Source: CAWGJF01 sp963822905 (lineage in GTDB: Bacteria; Bacteroidota; Ignavibacteria; Ignavibacteriales; Ignavibacteriaceae). From it: a stretch of 64,000 nt of DNA. Shown here in pieces: positions 35,206 to 43,763 of the stretch. The notes under the pieces are model-generated. The model was not told the origin of the DNA, did not search any database, and saw only the letters and a list, made by a program, of their open reading frames with translations. The stretch covers positions 1 to 64,000 of the forward strand of contig CAWGJF010000007.1 in the NCBI GenBank assembly GCA_963822905.1, given 5' to 3'. Each line of letters opens with the position of its first letter. The first letter of the stretch is position 1. The translations under genes and the position numbers were made by a program.

Positions 35206-35589
35206 TTAACCTCCTATTTCTGAGGGATTATAAATTTCAATTCCAGGACCAGAATATCTTGATTTTTCGTATGTAATGATTGGTAAATTATTAGATTTAG
35301 CTACAATTAAAAACAGAATGTCCCTGTTGTCCCTAACAAAATTCTTGAATTCAGGGACTCTTAATGCATATCTTGAATTTAACCCGAGCACTTTAAAAGC
35401 ATTTAATACATTTCTAACAACTTCTAATTGCTGTTCATCATTAGCAGCATAAAGTAGTTCGGCAGCATTAATTACAGTTGTAAAACAAATTCCAATCTGC
35501 ATTAATTTAATTAAATCGGAATGTTTATCTTTTTTCATTGTGATATGAGAAATTATCACATCAGTTTCTATAAGGAATTTATTATTCAA
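35206..35589 (-). CDS. PIN-domain protein (VapC-like)
   Basis: 127 residues fitting the PIN nuclease fold: first acidic residue in FLIETDVIISH, Glu in TTVINAAELLYAA, Asp in NFVRDNRDILFLIVAKSNNLP, and IITYEKSRYS at the last acidic site, where Glu replaces the usual Asp. PIN proteins of this size are mostly toxins of type II toxin-antitoxin pairs that cut RNA. The start is TTG 35589, overlapping the upstream small gene by 8 bp. The position, between an unknown small gene and microcompartment genes, is atypical. Confidence 0.78.
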   Translation of the reverse strand: MNNKFLIETDVIISHITMKKDKHSDLIKLMQIGICFTTVINAAELLYAANDEQQLEVVRNVLNAFKVLGLNSRYALRVPEFKNFVRDNRDILFLIVAKSNNLPIITYEKSRYSGPGIEIYNPSEIGG

Positions 35590-35863
35590 AATTATTTATT
35601 TTTTTATCAAACTCATTTTCAGAAATTGCACCCTGTGTCCTAAATAAGTCATAAACAACCCACTCGGGAAGGTTTTGTAATTTCAGAATTTTTGTAAAAA
35701 CCTGCTCATCAATTCCTTCAGAAGATAAGCTTTTATTCAGAGAACCCTCAATCAGTACAGATACTTCTCTGAATCCTTTATCTGATAAAGTTTTTAATTC
35801 TTTGATTAAAAAATTTAAACTATCAGGATCTGAAAAATCTATCTTCTTCTCAAGCAACTTCAT
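35582..35863 (-). CDS. Small protein overlapping the PIN gene, possible antitoxin
   Basis: 93 residues, charged, with no recognised domain; residues 10-60 look helical (DPDSLNFLIKELKTLSDKGF). The C-terminal part LPEWVVYDLFRTQGAISENE resembles a short winged or helical tail. It starts with ATG 4 bp after deoB and overlaps the PIN gene by 8 bp. This is the order and coupling expected of an antitoxin-toxin pair, though no DNA-binding motif typical of VapB is seen. The antitoxin role is inferred from position only. Confidence 0.6.
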   Translation of the reverse strand: MKLLEKKIDFSDPDSLNFLIKELKTLSDKGFREVSVLIEGSLNKSLSSEGIDEQVFTKILKLQNLPEWVVYDLFRTQGAISENEFDKKINNFE

Positions 35864-35867
35864 TTAA

Positions 35868-37031
35868 TTATTCATTCAGAAAACTTTTACCTTTTAATTC
35901 ATTTTTTATATTAAAAAAATCCCCGGCAGTTTTAGCAACATCAGAAAATGTTTCCCTGGTACCAAGGTTCCTTCCTTGTTTACCTTTTCTATAAAATAAC
36001 AAAGGAACAAATTCCCTGCTATGATCCGTACTCAAAGTGGTTGGATCGTTTCCATGATCAGCCGTTAAAATCAGAGCATCTGTATCATCAAGCTTTGCCA
36101 TAAGGTCTGGTAAAAATTCATCAAATTCTTTCAATTTATTTGCAAATCCGTTTGGATCATTTCTATGTCCAAAGTATACATCAAAATCAACAAGATTTGC
36201 AAACACAAAACTATCTCTGCTTTTCGAGGCATAATCTAAAAGTAATTTGCAGCCTTCTTCATTACTATGAGTTGGTTCCTGTATTGTTATTCCGTTATAG
36301 TTAAATAGGTCATTGATTTTCCCAATTCCAACGGTGCTGATTGATGCTACCTGTAGTATATTCAGAATGGTTTTTCCTGGTGGATCCAATGAAAAATCTT
36401 TTCGGTTGGTGGTACGAGTATATAAGCCATCTTTACCGACGAAAGGCCTTGCAATAACTCTCCCAACTTTTAAAGGATTACCTAAAACTTTTTCCCTTGT
36501 GATAGTACATATTCGATAGAGTTCATCTAAAGGTATGATTTCTTCATGAGCCGCAATTTGAAAAACTGAATCTGCAGAGGTATAAATAATTGGAAACCCT
36601 GTTTTAATATGTTGATCACCCAACTCATTTATGATTTCAGTCCCGGAAGCTGCTTTATTTCCCAATACACCTTTGCAACCAGTTAGTTCCATGAATTTAT
36701 TTATTATTTCGTCAGGAAATCCATTTGGGAAATAAGAAAAATCAAATTGAATACTTAATCCAGCTAATTCCCAGTGACCGGTAGTTGAATCTTTTCCCTT
36801 GGAAATTTCCTTCATTTTTCCGAATGAAGCTAAGGGGTTTGATACTTCAGGGACACCGGATATTTCCGAAATATTGCCTAGCCCGAATTTAGAAAGATGT
36901 GCCAGGTTCAATCCCCCAACACTTAAAGCAATATTACCAAGTGTATTGCTTCCTTCATCTGAATAATTTACAGCATCGGGTAGTTCACCAATTCCTACGC
37001 CATCAAGTACAATTACAAAAAAATTATTCAT
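35868..37031 (-). CDS. deoB: Phosphopentomutase
   Basis: Interconverts (deoxy)ribose 1-phosphate and 5-phosphate in nucleoside salvage. 387 residues, the family length. Metal and active-site motifs of the alkaline-phosphatase superfamily: FVIVLDGVGIGELPDA at the N-terminus, GKDSTTGHWEL (phospho-Thr), YTSADSVFQIAAHEE, and LTADHGNDPTTLSTDHSRE. First gene of a closely spaced series (small gene, PIN, BMC-P, BMC-P, rpoD, NlpC). Deoxyribose-phosphate metabolism is housed in some known microcompartments, but no aldolase gene is next to it here. Confidence 0.95.
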   Translation of the reverse strand: MNNFFVIVLDGVGIGELPDAVNYSDEGSNTLGNIALSVGGLNLAHLSKFGLGNISEISGVPEVSNPLASFGKMKEISKGKDSTTGHWELAGLSIQFDFSYFPNGFPDEIINKFMELTGCKGVLGNKAASGTEIINELGDQHIKTGFPIIYTSADSVFQIAAHEEIIPLDELYRICTITREKVLGNPLKVGRVIARPFVGKDGLYTRTTNRKDFSLDPPGKTILNILQVASISTVGIGKINDLFNYNGITIQEPTHSNEEGCKLLLDYASKSRDSFVFANLVDFDVYFGHRNDPNGFANKLKEFDEFLPDLMAKLDDTDALILTADHGNDPTTLSTDHSREFVPLLFYRKGKQGRNLGTRETFSDVAKTAGDFFNIKNELKGKSFLNE

Positions 37032-37057
37032 TTGGAAATCATGATGGTGAGAATTTA

Positions 37058-38914
37058 TTAATTAATATTGCGAACTGCATTGCCACCCTTTTCAAGGGCT
37101 TTTTTCAATGCTAAATCTGCATTATACAACACTTCATCAACATCAGTTTTATTGGTTGTCGATGCTATTCCAATTGATACAGTAAAAGTGGTTTGCCGGG
37201 AAACAATTGCAACAGGAGTTCGGGCAATTTTAACACGCAATTTTTCTGCCCAAACAAAAACATTTTTTGAACTCTGATTGAAGAAATAGATTGCAAATTG
37301 TCTTTCATCAAGCCGGCCAACAAGATTAAACGCGTTCATTTCCTCATTAATAATTTGCGAAATAACTTCAATTATTTTTGGGATCGGTTCGCCTTCAAAC
37401 AAGTTTTCCTGTTCAAGAATATCATCAATTTTTATTATTGCAATTGTTCCGGGAATATTGAGCTGAGAGGATTTCATCAAATCTGAATGTAAAAAACTTT
37501 TAAAAGCTTCATTATTAAATACATGCGATTCCAGATCGATAGTAATAAGATTTTTTAGCAGTTTATTTGTTGAATGAGAATAAATAATATAAGCTAAAAA
37601 TTTAAGTGATTTTTTCAGGAACTGAACATCATTATTGCTATAAATATTTTTTTTGAGGCTTTCAATACAAACAACTCCGTAATTCTGTTTTTGATAAATT
37701 AAGGGTAGAGATATGAATGAGCCGTCAAATGTAACATCTTCAGATTTAGAAAAACGGAAGTACTCACTTAAAGAAGTATCATCTATTTTCACAGGTATGC
37801 CTGTAGTTATAGCTTTACCTACTAAAGTGCCATTTAAATCGATTTTTAAACCTTCACCTACATATTTTAGTGAAGTATTATTTACTACTTTTTTCGTTTC
37901 AAATTTCTTTTCAATCGGTTCATAGTAGACAAAGCTATAAGCATCCCACTCAAGAAATGATTTCAACATGTCCGGAAGATTTTTAAATATATCATTCTCA
38001 TTTTCAAAATCTGTTTCGGGACCAATTATTTTCAACAAAGCCTGTAATCTTTGCTGGGAAACTGATTCCGAATGTTTTTCTTCAAATAATCCTATCAACA
38101 TAGTGATTATTCTTACGAACCTACCGAGTGAATAAATAGTTTCCACTCCGAATACATCATTAGCTTTTGCATCGATTGCCAAAATTGCAATCAGATCATC
38201 GTTATAAAATACAGGAACACCGACAAAACTTTTTATTCCCTGCGGCATGTCATAGTACCTTATTACGTCAGCTTCTGCCGCAGAGGATATATCACTCAAT
38301 AACTCCGGTTCCTTGCTTCTAACTATTTTACTTAATATATCGTCTTCTAGATCATATTTTCTTTTATCAATATGTTTGCTATGTGATACAAATTTTTCGA
38401 GAGTCAGTTTTTCCTTTTTCTTGTTATACCAGAAAAACAAAGAACTGCTTGCATTATAAGATTCCTGTATAACTGTCAGAATCTTTTCAAGAACAAATGA
38501 GAATTGCTCGTCATGCCCAACAGAAGGTGGTAGTTCCTCCCTGGCAATCTCCTCGAATTTTTCCTTGAGATCAGGGGGTCTTAATCTTTCGTTGGAGCTG
38601 GTGTTTCCCGGCGAATAGTTCTCATCCGTGATTACATCAACATCTTTATTCTTAGAAACAATTTTGAATGATTCTTCGAAACCTGCTGGTTGTTCTGTTT
38701 TAAAATCATCTACCTCTTTATCTTCGGAGTCAGGTATTGAGTAACCACCAGAAAACCTGACTGAATCTCTCAGGAAGATAATAAAGGCAACATAAATAAT
38801 AATAAGTGCAATGAAGATAAGTCGAACTGTGAGATCATCAGTAATAATCAGAATCACAGCAAGTACCGGAACTACGAGGAAAATTAAAAAGCGTTTCCGT
38901 TGCCTGTGATCCAT
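37058..38914 (-). CDS. Membrane protein with GAF domains and degenerate GGDEF domain
   Basis: Two N-terminal membrane helices (RFLIFLVVPVLAVILIIT, LIFIALIIIYVAFIIFL), an acidic linker (about 60-130), then two GAF-like domains (about 140-275, KSFVGVPVFYNDDLIAILAI; and about 295-445, SFISLPLIYQKQNYGVVCIE). The C-terminal GGDEF-like domain (about 460-618) reads GRLDERQFAIYF where GG(D/E)EF is expected, so cyclase activity is unlikely; TVSIGIASTTNKTDVDEVLY is the conserved later part. Probably a signal-sensing scaffold or GTP/c-di-GMP-binding protein (inference). It lies 26 bp upstream of deoB. Confidence 0.78.
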   Translation of the reverse strand: MDHRQRKRFLIFLVVPVLAVILIITDDLTVRLIFIALIIIYVAFIIFLRDSVRFSGGYSIPDSEDKEVDDFKTEQPAGFEESFKIVSKNKDVDVITDENYSPGNTSSNERLRPPDLKEKFEEIAREELPPSVGHDEQFSFVLEKILTVIQESYNASSSLFFWYNKKKEKLTLEKFVSHSKHIDKRKYDLEDDILSKIVRSKEPELLSDISSAAEADVIRYYDMPQGIKSFVGVPVFYNDDLIAILAIDAKANDVFGVETIYSLGRFVRIITMLIGLFEEKHSESVSQQRLQALLKIIGPETDFENENDIFKNLPDMLKSFLEWDAYSFVYYEPIEKKFETKKVVNNTSLKYVGEGLKIDLNGTLVGKAITTGIPVKIDDTSLSEYFRFSKSEDVTFDGSFISLPLIYQKQNYGVVCIESLKKNIYSNNDVQFLKKSLKFLAYIIYSHSTNKLLKNLITIDLESHVFNNEAFKSFLHSDLMKSSQLNIPGTIAIIKIDDILEQENLFEGEPIPKIIEVISQIINEEMNAFNLVGRLDERQFAIYFFNQSSKNVFVWAEKLRVKIARTPVAIVSRQTTFTVSIGIASTTNKTDVDEVLYNADLALKKALEKGGNAVRNIN

Positions 38915-39001
38915 AAAAATTAATTTTTATTGAGGGAATAATTTTATTGAATATAAATTTACTAATAAATATTAATAAATTGTTTAGCCTGATTAGCTCA
39001 A

Positions 39002-39589
39002 TCAAGCATAAAATAATTTTTTCAAAAACGTAATTACAGGTTTTTTCAAATTACCCTTTATGGAAGAGTAGAAGAATGTATTCTCATAAAATAAAGATTC
39101 AGGAAAATACAAGCTAAAAAACTTATTTACACTTGAAAAATCTTTTTGTTTTAGCTTATCGGCTTTATTTAGTAAAAAAATATATGGAATGTTATAAAAA
39201 CGAAGTAAATCATTCAAATCATGATCAAGTTCTGATGGTTTATGACGGCTATCCAGGACATGAACTGCAGAAGCGATGGATTTTTCCTTTTTGATGAATC
39301 CTTTTACTAAAGCAGCCCATTTTTCGCGTTCCGATTTGCTCGCTTTTGCATACCCAAAGCCGGGAAGATCAACGAAATAAAATCTATTATCAATCCTATA
39401 ATAGTTAATTGATCTTGTTTTGCCTGGTGTGGAGCTTGTTTTTGCTAATGATTTACGATTTGTAAGTGAATTGATAAATGAAGATTTCCCAACATTCGAA
39501 CGACCACATAGAATAACAATGGGTAATTTGACTTCCGGGATATCCTTTAAAGTATAAGTGGTATTTTCAAGTTCTACTTGTTCAAACAT
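39002..39589 (-). CDS. engB: Ribosome biogenesis GTP-binding protein EngB/YsxC
   Basis: Translational GTPase needed for large-subunit assembly. 195 residues: P-loop GRSNVGKSSFINSLTNR, G2 in TPGKTRSINYY, G3 DLPGFGYAKAS, G4 LNKADKLKQ, and G5-like YSSIKGN. Its start lies 2 bp beyond the terminator that closes the ribosomal-protein chain, so it is either read-through or has a weak promoter in the terminator region. Functionally it matches its ribosomal neighbours. Confidence 0.95.
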   Translation of the reverse strand: MFEQVELENTTYTLKDIPEVKLPIVILCGRSNVGKSSFINSLTNRKSLAKTSSTPGKTRSINYYRIDNRFYFVDLPGFGYAKASKSEREKWAALVKGFIKKEKSIASAVHVLDSRHKPSELDHDLNDLLRFYNIPYIFLLNKADKLKQKDFSSVNKFFSLYFPESLFYENTFFYSSIKGNLKKPVITFLKKLFYA

Positions 39590-39591
39590 AA

Positions 39592-39627
39592 ATAAAAAAA
39601 GAGTAACCAGGTTAACCAGTTACTCTT
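39592..39627 (-). terminator. Intrinsic terminator closing the ribosomal-protein chain
   Basis: On the - strand, a 9-bp stem (AAGAGTAAC / GTTACTCTT, arms 39619-39627 and 39599-39607) with an 11-base loop is followed by seven Ts (39594-39600 on the + strand are As). It lies 23 bp after the rplQ stop codon. Confidence 0.85.
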
Positions 39628-39650
39628 AATAAATTGTAAAAATATTTTTA

Positions 39651-40136
39651 TTATTTCTTTTGAGTTTCTTCAACTACATTAGCTTCTTGAACCTCTTTAG
39701 CGGATTCTTTTTCTTTTCTTTCCTTGGATTTAGTTTCTTTTTCTTCTTTTCTGGCGGCATCACGAGCCGTGACAATATCATTATAATCAACTAACTCTAT
39801 AAGTGCCATTGAAGCTGCATCACCTAACCTGTTACCCAACTTTACAACCCTTGTGTAACCGCCCGGTCTATCACCTATTTTGGGTACTATATCAGTAAAT
39901 AATTCTTTTACAACCTCTTTATCTTTTATATAATCCATTATTAATTTATGCGAATGTAAATCGCCTTTTTTTGCACGAGTTATTATTCTTTCTACAAACC
40001 CACGAGTTTCTTTTGCTTTTGCAAGAGTGGTTTTTATTCTTTTATAACGAAGTAAAGAAGTTGCGAGTGCAATTAAAGTTGCCTTACGGTGACTGGCAGT
40101 TCTTCCTAATTTTCTTCCTTTAACTTTGTGTCTCAT
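39651..40136 (-). CDS. rplQ: 50S ribosomal protein L17
   Basis: Residues 1-118 are the conserved L17 core (GRKLGRTASHRKATLIALAT, ITRAKKGDLHSHKLI, PGGYTRVVKLGNRLGDAASM). A further 40 or so residues form a Lys/Glu-rich tail (RKEEKETKSKERKEKESAK) beyond the core, as in several Bacteroidota. Last gene of the chain, 22 bp after rpoA, and followed by a terminator. Confidence 0.97.
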   Translation of the reverse strand: MRHKVKGRKLGRTASHRKATLIALATSLLRYKRIKTTLAKAKETRGFVERIITRAKKGDLHSHKLIMDYIKDKEVVKELFTDIVPKIGDRPGGYTRVVKLGNRLGDAASMALIELVDYNDIVTARDAARKEEKETKSKERKEKESAKEVQEANVVEETQKK

Positions 40137-40158
40137 TTGAATCTACCTTTAACAGAAT

Positions 40159-41154
40159 TTATTGTGCTTCAGTTTCTTCCTTGATGTATTTATCAACGTC
40201 CATTCCAAATTCAAGCCCCATTGTCTCGACGATTTCCATAAGTTCGGCAAGAGATTTTCTTCCAAAGTTTCTGAACTTCAGCATCTCTGCTTCATCTTTT
40301 CTAACAAGATCGCCTAATGTTTTTATGTTTGCAGCTTTAAGACAATTGTGAGATCTTACGCTTAACTCAAGGTCATCAACATTTGTAGTTAAAATCTTTC
40401 TTAATCTTTCAAACTCACTGTCTTTAGGAATAGTAGCTTGCTCTTCTTCCTGTTCAATATCAAAATTAATAAATAACTGGATATGATCTCTGAATATTTT
40501 AGCAGCTTGAGTCAATGCATCATCTGGTGTAATTGAGCCGTCAGTTGTAATTTGAAAAGTTAATTTTTCATAATCATTCTTATCTCCAATACGAACATTT
40601 TCAACATCAAACTTAACATTTCTAACCGGCGTATATATCGAATCTATTGGAATAACACCGATTGTCTGATCAGGATTGATATTTTCATTAGATGGAACAT
40701 ACCCGGTACCTTTTCCAACTCTTAATTCTACATCGAACTTCGCGCTTTTGTTCAATGTTGCAACATGCAGATCAGGATTAAGAATTTCTATTTCATTGCT
40801 CGCTTTTTGAATATCAGAAGCAGACCATTTCCCTTCGCCATTAAATGAAAGGTCGATTTTATTCGGTTTTTTATTCAATAACTTCATTCTAACCTGTTTA
40901 AGATTCAGAATGATTTCTGAAACATCTTCTACAACACCTTCAATTGTAGTAAATTCATGCAAAACACCGCTGAATTTTACTGAAGTAATTGCAGCACCGG
41001 TTAATGATGATATTAATACTCTTCTTAACGAATTACCAAGTGTTATTCCGTATCCTCTTTCAAGAGGTTGTAATGAAAATTTTCCAAAAGTATTCGTATA
41101 GCTCGATTCATCAAGAACAACTGTTTCCGGCATCTTTAAATGTGTTACACTCAT
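40159..41154 (-). CDS. rpoA: DNA-directed RNA polymerase subunit alpha
   Basis: 331 residues with the assembly domain (FGKFSLQPLERGYGITLGNS, LRRVLISSLTGAAITSVKF, VLHEFTTIEGVVEDV) and a flexible linker around 235-250 (EQEEEQATIPKD). The C-terminal DNA/regulator-binding domain (about 255-325) has LELSVRSHNCLKAANIKTLG and KFRNFGRKSLAELME. Full length and all core motifs are intact. Sits between rpsD and rplQ as in most bacteria. Confidence 0.98.
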   Translation of the reverse strand: MSVTHLKMPETVVLDESSYTNTFGKFSLQPLERGYGITLGNSLRRVLISSLTGAAITSVKFSGVLHEFTTIEGVVEDVSEIILNLKQVRMKLLNKKPNKIDLSFNGEGKWSASDIQKASNEIEILNPDLHVATLNKSAKFDVELRVGKGTGYVPSNENINPDQTIGVIPIDSIYTPVRNVKFDVENVRIGDKNDYEKLTFQITTDGSITPDDALTQAAKIFRDHIQLFINFDIEQEEEQATIPKDSEFERLRKILTTNVDDLELSVRSHNCLKAANIKTLGDLVRKDEAEMLKFRNFGRKSLAELMEIVETMGLEFGMDVDKYIKEETEAQ

Positions 41155-41190
41155 GTATTCTTCCTCTATGTTATCTCAAAAGTTATTTTA

Positions 41191-41817
41191 TTATTTAGAA
41201 TAGAGCTCAACAACCAATTGTTCATTGGCATTCAGAGGAACTTCTGCTCTCTCCGGTACTTGTAAAAAGGTTCCCGATAACGAAGCCTTATCTATTGTAA
41301 GCCATGCATACGTACTGTCTTTTACTCTTTTAAGAGAATCATGTATTGCATCAAGTTTTTTGCTCTTATCCCTTACTTTAACAATATCTCCGGAAGCAAG
41401 CAGATAAGAAGGAATATCGACAAGCTTATCGTTAATTATAAAGTGTCTATGCTTAATAAGTTGTCTTGCTTGTTTCCTGGAGGAAGCAAAACCAAGCCTG
41501 TAAACAACATTATCAAACCTTCTTTCAAGCAATTTTATTAAGTTATCTCCTGTTATACCTTTTTGCTTATTGGCTTTTTCAAAATAATTTTCGAATTGAG
41601 TTTCAAGCAAACCATATGATCTTTTAATCTTTTGTTTTTCACGAAGCTGAACGCCGTACTCTGAAATTTTAGTTCTTCTATTTAATCCGTGCTGTCCAGG
41701 TGGATAATTTTTATTTTCAATAGGACATTTTTCTGTATAACATTTTTGTCCTTTTAAAAACAGTTTTTGTTTTTCTCTTCTGCAAAGTTTACACACTGCA
41801 TCAGTATATCTTGCCAT
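41191..41817 (-). CDS. rpsD: 30S ribosomal protein S4
   Basis: Primary 16S-rRNA-binding protein, 208 residues. The N-terminus holds four cysteines (C9, C12, C26, C31: CKLCRREKQ, CYTEKC), the zinc-binding form of S4. The S4 RNA-binding domain (RRFDNVVYRLGFASSRKQAR, QLIKHRHFIINDKLVDIPSY) is intact. 36 bp ahead of rpoA. Confidence 0.97.
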   Translation of the reverse strand: MARYTDAVCKLCRREKQKLFLKGQKCYTEKCPIENKNYPPGQHGLNRRTKISEYGVQLREKQKIKRSYGLLETQFENYFEKANKQKGITGDNLIKLLERRFDNVVYRLGFASSRKQARQLIKHRHFIINDKLVDIPSYLLASGDIVKVRDKSKKLDAIHDSLKRVKDSTYAWLTIDKASLSGTFLQVPERAEVPLNANEQLVVELYSK

Positions 41818-41836
41818 TAATTTTTATCTCCGAAAA

Positions 41837-42223
41837 TTAAACTCTTCTTCTTTTAGGCGGCCTGCAGCCGTTGTGTGGAATTGGTGTTACATCTTTTATA
41901 GAACTTATTTCTAATCCAGCAGTATGTAAAGCCCGGATAGCAGCTTCCCGGCCAGAACCGGGTCCTTTGACCTTAACTTCAACTTTTCTCAAACCCAAAT
42001 CATGTGCTTCTTTCCCGGCAGCTTCAGCCGAGGTTTGTGCTGCATAAGGGGTGTTTTTCCTTGAACCTTTAAAACCATTTTTCCCAGCAGATGACCACGA
42101 AATAGTATTACCATATATATCTGTAATGGTCACTATCACGTTATTAAAGGTAGCCTTAATATGGGCAATACCGTTAATATCAACCTGTGATTTTTTCTTT
42201 GCTTTTTTTAATGTTTTAGCCAA
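41837..42223 (-). CDS. rpsK: 30S ribosomal protein S11
   Basis: 128 residues; platform protein near the decoding-site neck. Conserved HIKATFNNVIVTITDIYGN, SSAGKNGFKGSRKNTPYAAQ and DVTPIPHNGCRPPKRRRV are all present. The lysine-rich N-terminus MAKTLKKAKKK is a little longer than in E. coli. Between rpsM (25 bp) and rpsD (19 bp). Confidence 0.98.
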   Translation of the reverse strand: MAKTLKKAKKKSQVDINGIAHIKATFNNVIVTITDIYGNTISWSSAGKNGFKGSRKNTPYAAQTSAEAAGKEAHDLGLRKVEVKVKGPGSGREAAIRALHTAGLEISSIKDVTPIPHNGCRPPKRRRV

Positions 42224-42248
42224 TTAAATTTCCTCCGTCGTTCAATTC

Positions 42249-42632
42249 TTATTTCTTAGTTGGTGCTTTCTTTTTGCCTGCAACTGTTTTTCTTTTTCCT
42301 TTTCTAGTTCTGGAATTAGTCCTGGTTCTTTGACCTCTTGCAGGAAGTCCTCTTCTGTGTCTTAATCCACGGTAAGAACCGATATCCATAAGTCTTTTAA
42401 TATTCTGTTGAACTTCTGAGCGCAAAGCACCTTCAACTTTATAATCTGAAGTAATCACAGCTCTTATTTCAGCAACTTCTTCTTCAGTCAAATCAGCAAC
42501 TTTTTTTTCCGGATTAATTTTAGCTTTTACCAGAATATCCGCTGATGCTGTTTGCCCAATTCCATAAATGTACTGCAAACCAAATAAAACTTTTTTACTT
42601 TTAGGTAAATCAACTCCTGATATACGAGCCAC
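42249..42632 (-). CDS. rpsM: 30S ribosomal protein S13
   Basis: 127 residues: MARISGVDLPKSKKVLFGLQ opening, helix-two-turn-helix region, and the C-terminal rRNA/tRNA-contacting basic tail (RGLRHRRGLPARGQRTRTNS, then RKGKRKTVAGKKKAPTKK). Contacts the P-site tRNA and the 50S B1 bridge. Follows rpmJ by 19 bp. Confidence 0.98.
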   Translation of the reverse strand: MARISGVDLPKSKKVLFGLQYIYGIGQTASADILVKAKINPEKKVADLTEEEVAEIRAVITSDYKVEGALRSEVQQNIKRLMDIGSYRGLRHRRGLPARGQRTRTNSRTRKGKRKTVAGKKKAPTKK

Positions 42633-42651
42633 TTAATTTCTCCTTAAGATA

Positions 42652-42765
42652 TTAACCTTGTCTTTGTTTATGTTTTGGATTAGTGCATATAACACGAACG
42701 ACACCCTTGCGTTTTATAATTTTACACTTATCACATATCTTTTTTACTGAAGATCTAACTTTCAT
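42652..42765 (-). CDS. rpmJ: 50S ribosomal protein L36
   Basis: A 37-codon gene translating to MKVRSSVKKICDKCKIIKRK followed by GVVRVICTNPKHKQRQG and TAA. Zinc ligands C11, C14, C27 and H32 are present, so it is the zinc-binding form. It lies 12 bp after infA and 19 bp before rpsM, its canonical place. Confidence 0.97.
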   Translation of the reverse strand: MKVRSSVKKICDKCKIIKRKGVVRVICTNPKHKQRQG

Positions 42766-42777
42766 ATTCAATTCTCG

Positions 42778-42996
42778 CTATTTATACCTGTATGTAATTC
42801 TGCCTTTTGTTAAATCATAAGGTGAAAGTTCAACAGAAACTTTATCACCCACTAAAATTTTAATAAAGTGCATTCTCATTTTACCAGAAATATGAGCCAA
42901 TATTTGGTGTCCGTTATCCAGCTTAACTTTAAAAGTTGCGTTAGGCAAAGTTTCGGTAATGACGCCATCTATTTTTATTGGTCCTTGTTTAGCCAT
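42778..42996 (-). CDS. infA: Translation initiation factor IF-1
   Basis: 72 residues from ATG 42996 (MAKQGPIKIDGVITETLPNA), an OB-fold protein blocking the ribosomal A-site during initiation; VKLDNGHQILAHISGKMRMH and DKVSVELSPYDLTKGRITYR match the family. The ATG overlaps the map stop codon by one base (TGATG), which fixes the start and implies coupled translation; an upstream in-frame ATG (43002) would add two residues. Confidence 0.97.
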   Translation of the reverse strand: MAKQGPIKIDGVITETLPNATFKVKLDNGHQILAHISGKMRMHFIKILVGDKVSVELSPYDLTKGRITYRYK

Positions 42997-43757
42997 CAAC
43001 AAACAGTAAGTATTTCCGGCTTGTTGTTATTAATTAAAATTGTATGTTCAAAATGTGCTGAAGGTAATCCATCAGCGGTCAATATTGTCCATCCATCACC
43101 AGCTGTGTTAACATAATAATCTCCTGCATTAACCATTGGTTCAATTGCCAGTGTCATTCCGTTTTTAAGCATCGGTCCAGTCCCTTTTCTTCCGAAATTT
43201 GGTATCGAAGGCTCCTCATGTAAAAATTTTCCAACACCATGTCCACACAATTCTCTTACAACAGAAAACCCATTCTCTTCGACATACTTTTGAACTGCAG
43301 CAGAAATATCATGCACTCGGTTACCTTCAATTCCCTCTTCAATCCCTAAATGAAGAGATTTTTCAGTTACTTCCATAAGTTTCTTTTTCTCAGGCGAAAG
43401 TTTACCAACAGGAACTGATAATGCTGCATCGCCATAAAATTTATTTTTAAGAACACCAACATCGAGAGAAATAATTTCTCCCTCTTTCAAAATTCTGTTT
43501 CCCGGAATTCCATGAACAACTTCTTCGTCAACCGAAGTACAAATTGAACCCGGAAAACCAGGTGTATTTCCTTGTTTATATCCTTTAAAAGCAGGATAAG
43601 CATCATTACTTCTTATATAATCCTCTGCAATCCTATCCAATTCTAATGTAGAAATACCGACAATAACTTTACTTTTTAAGAGCTGTAATGTTTCAGCAAC
43701 GAGCTTGCAGCTTTCCTTTATATAATCTATTTCTTTTTTTGTTTTAATATAAATCAC
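42996..43757 (-). CDS. map: Methionine aminopeptidase, type I
   Basis: Removes initiator methionine from new proteins. 253 residues; metal ligands are seen as Asp in ISLDVGVLKNKFYGDAALS (two Asp), His in LCGHGVGKFLHEEP, Glu in MTLAIEPMVN, and Glu in HFEHTILIN. The N-terminal SH3-binding zinc extension of actinobacterial forms is absent. It lies between secY (6 bp) and infA (1-bp overlap), a common arrangement. Confidence 0.97.
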   Translation of the reverse strand: MIYIKTKKEIDYIKESCKLVAETLQLLKSKVIVGISTLELDRIAEDYIRSNDAYPAFKGYKQGNTPGFPGSICTSVDEEVVHGIPGNRILKEGEIISLDVGVLKNKFYGDAALSVPVGKLSPEKKKLMEVTEKSLHLGIEEGIEGNRVHDISAAVQKYVEENGFSVVRELCGHGVGKFLHEEPSIPNFGRKGTGPMLKNGMTLAIEPMVNAGDYYVNTAGDGWTILTADGLPSAHFEHTILINNNKPEILTVC

Positions 43758-43763
43758 AAAAAA

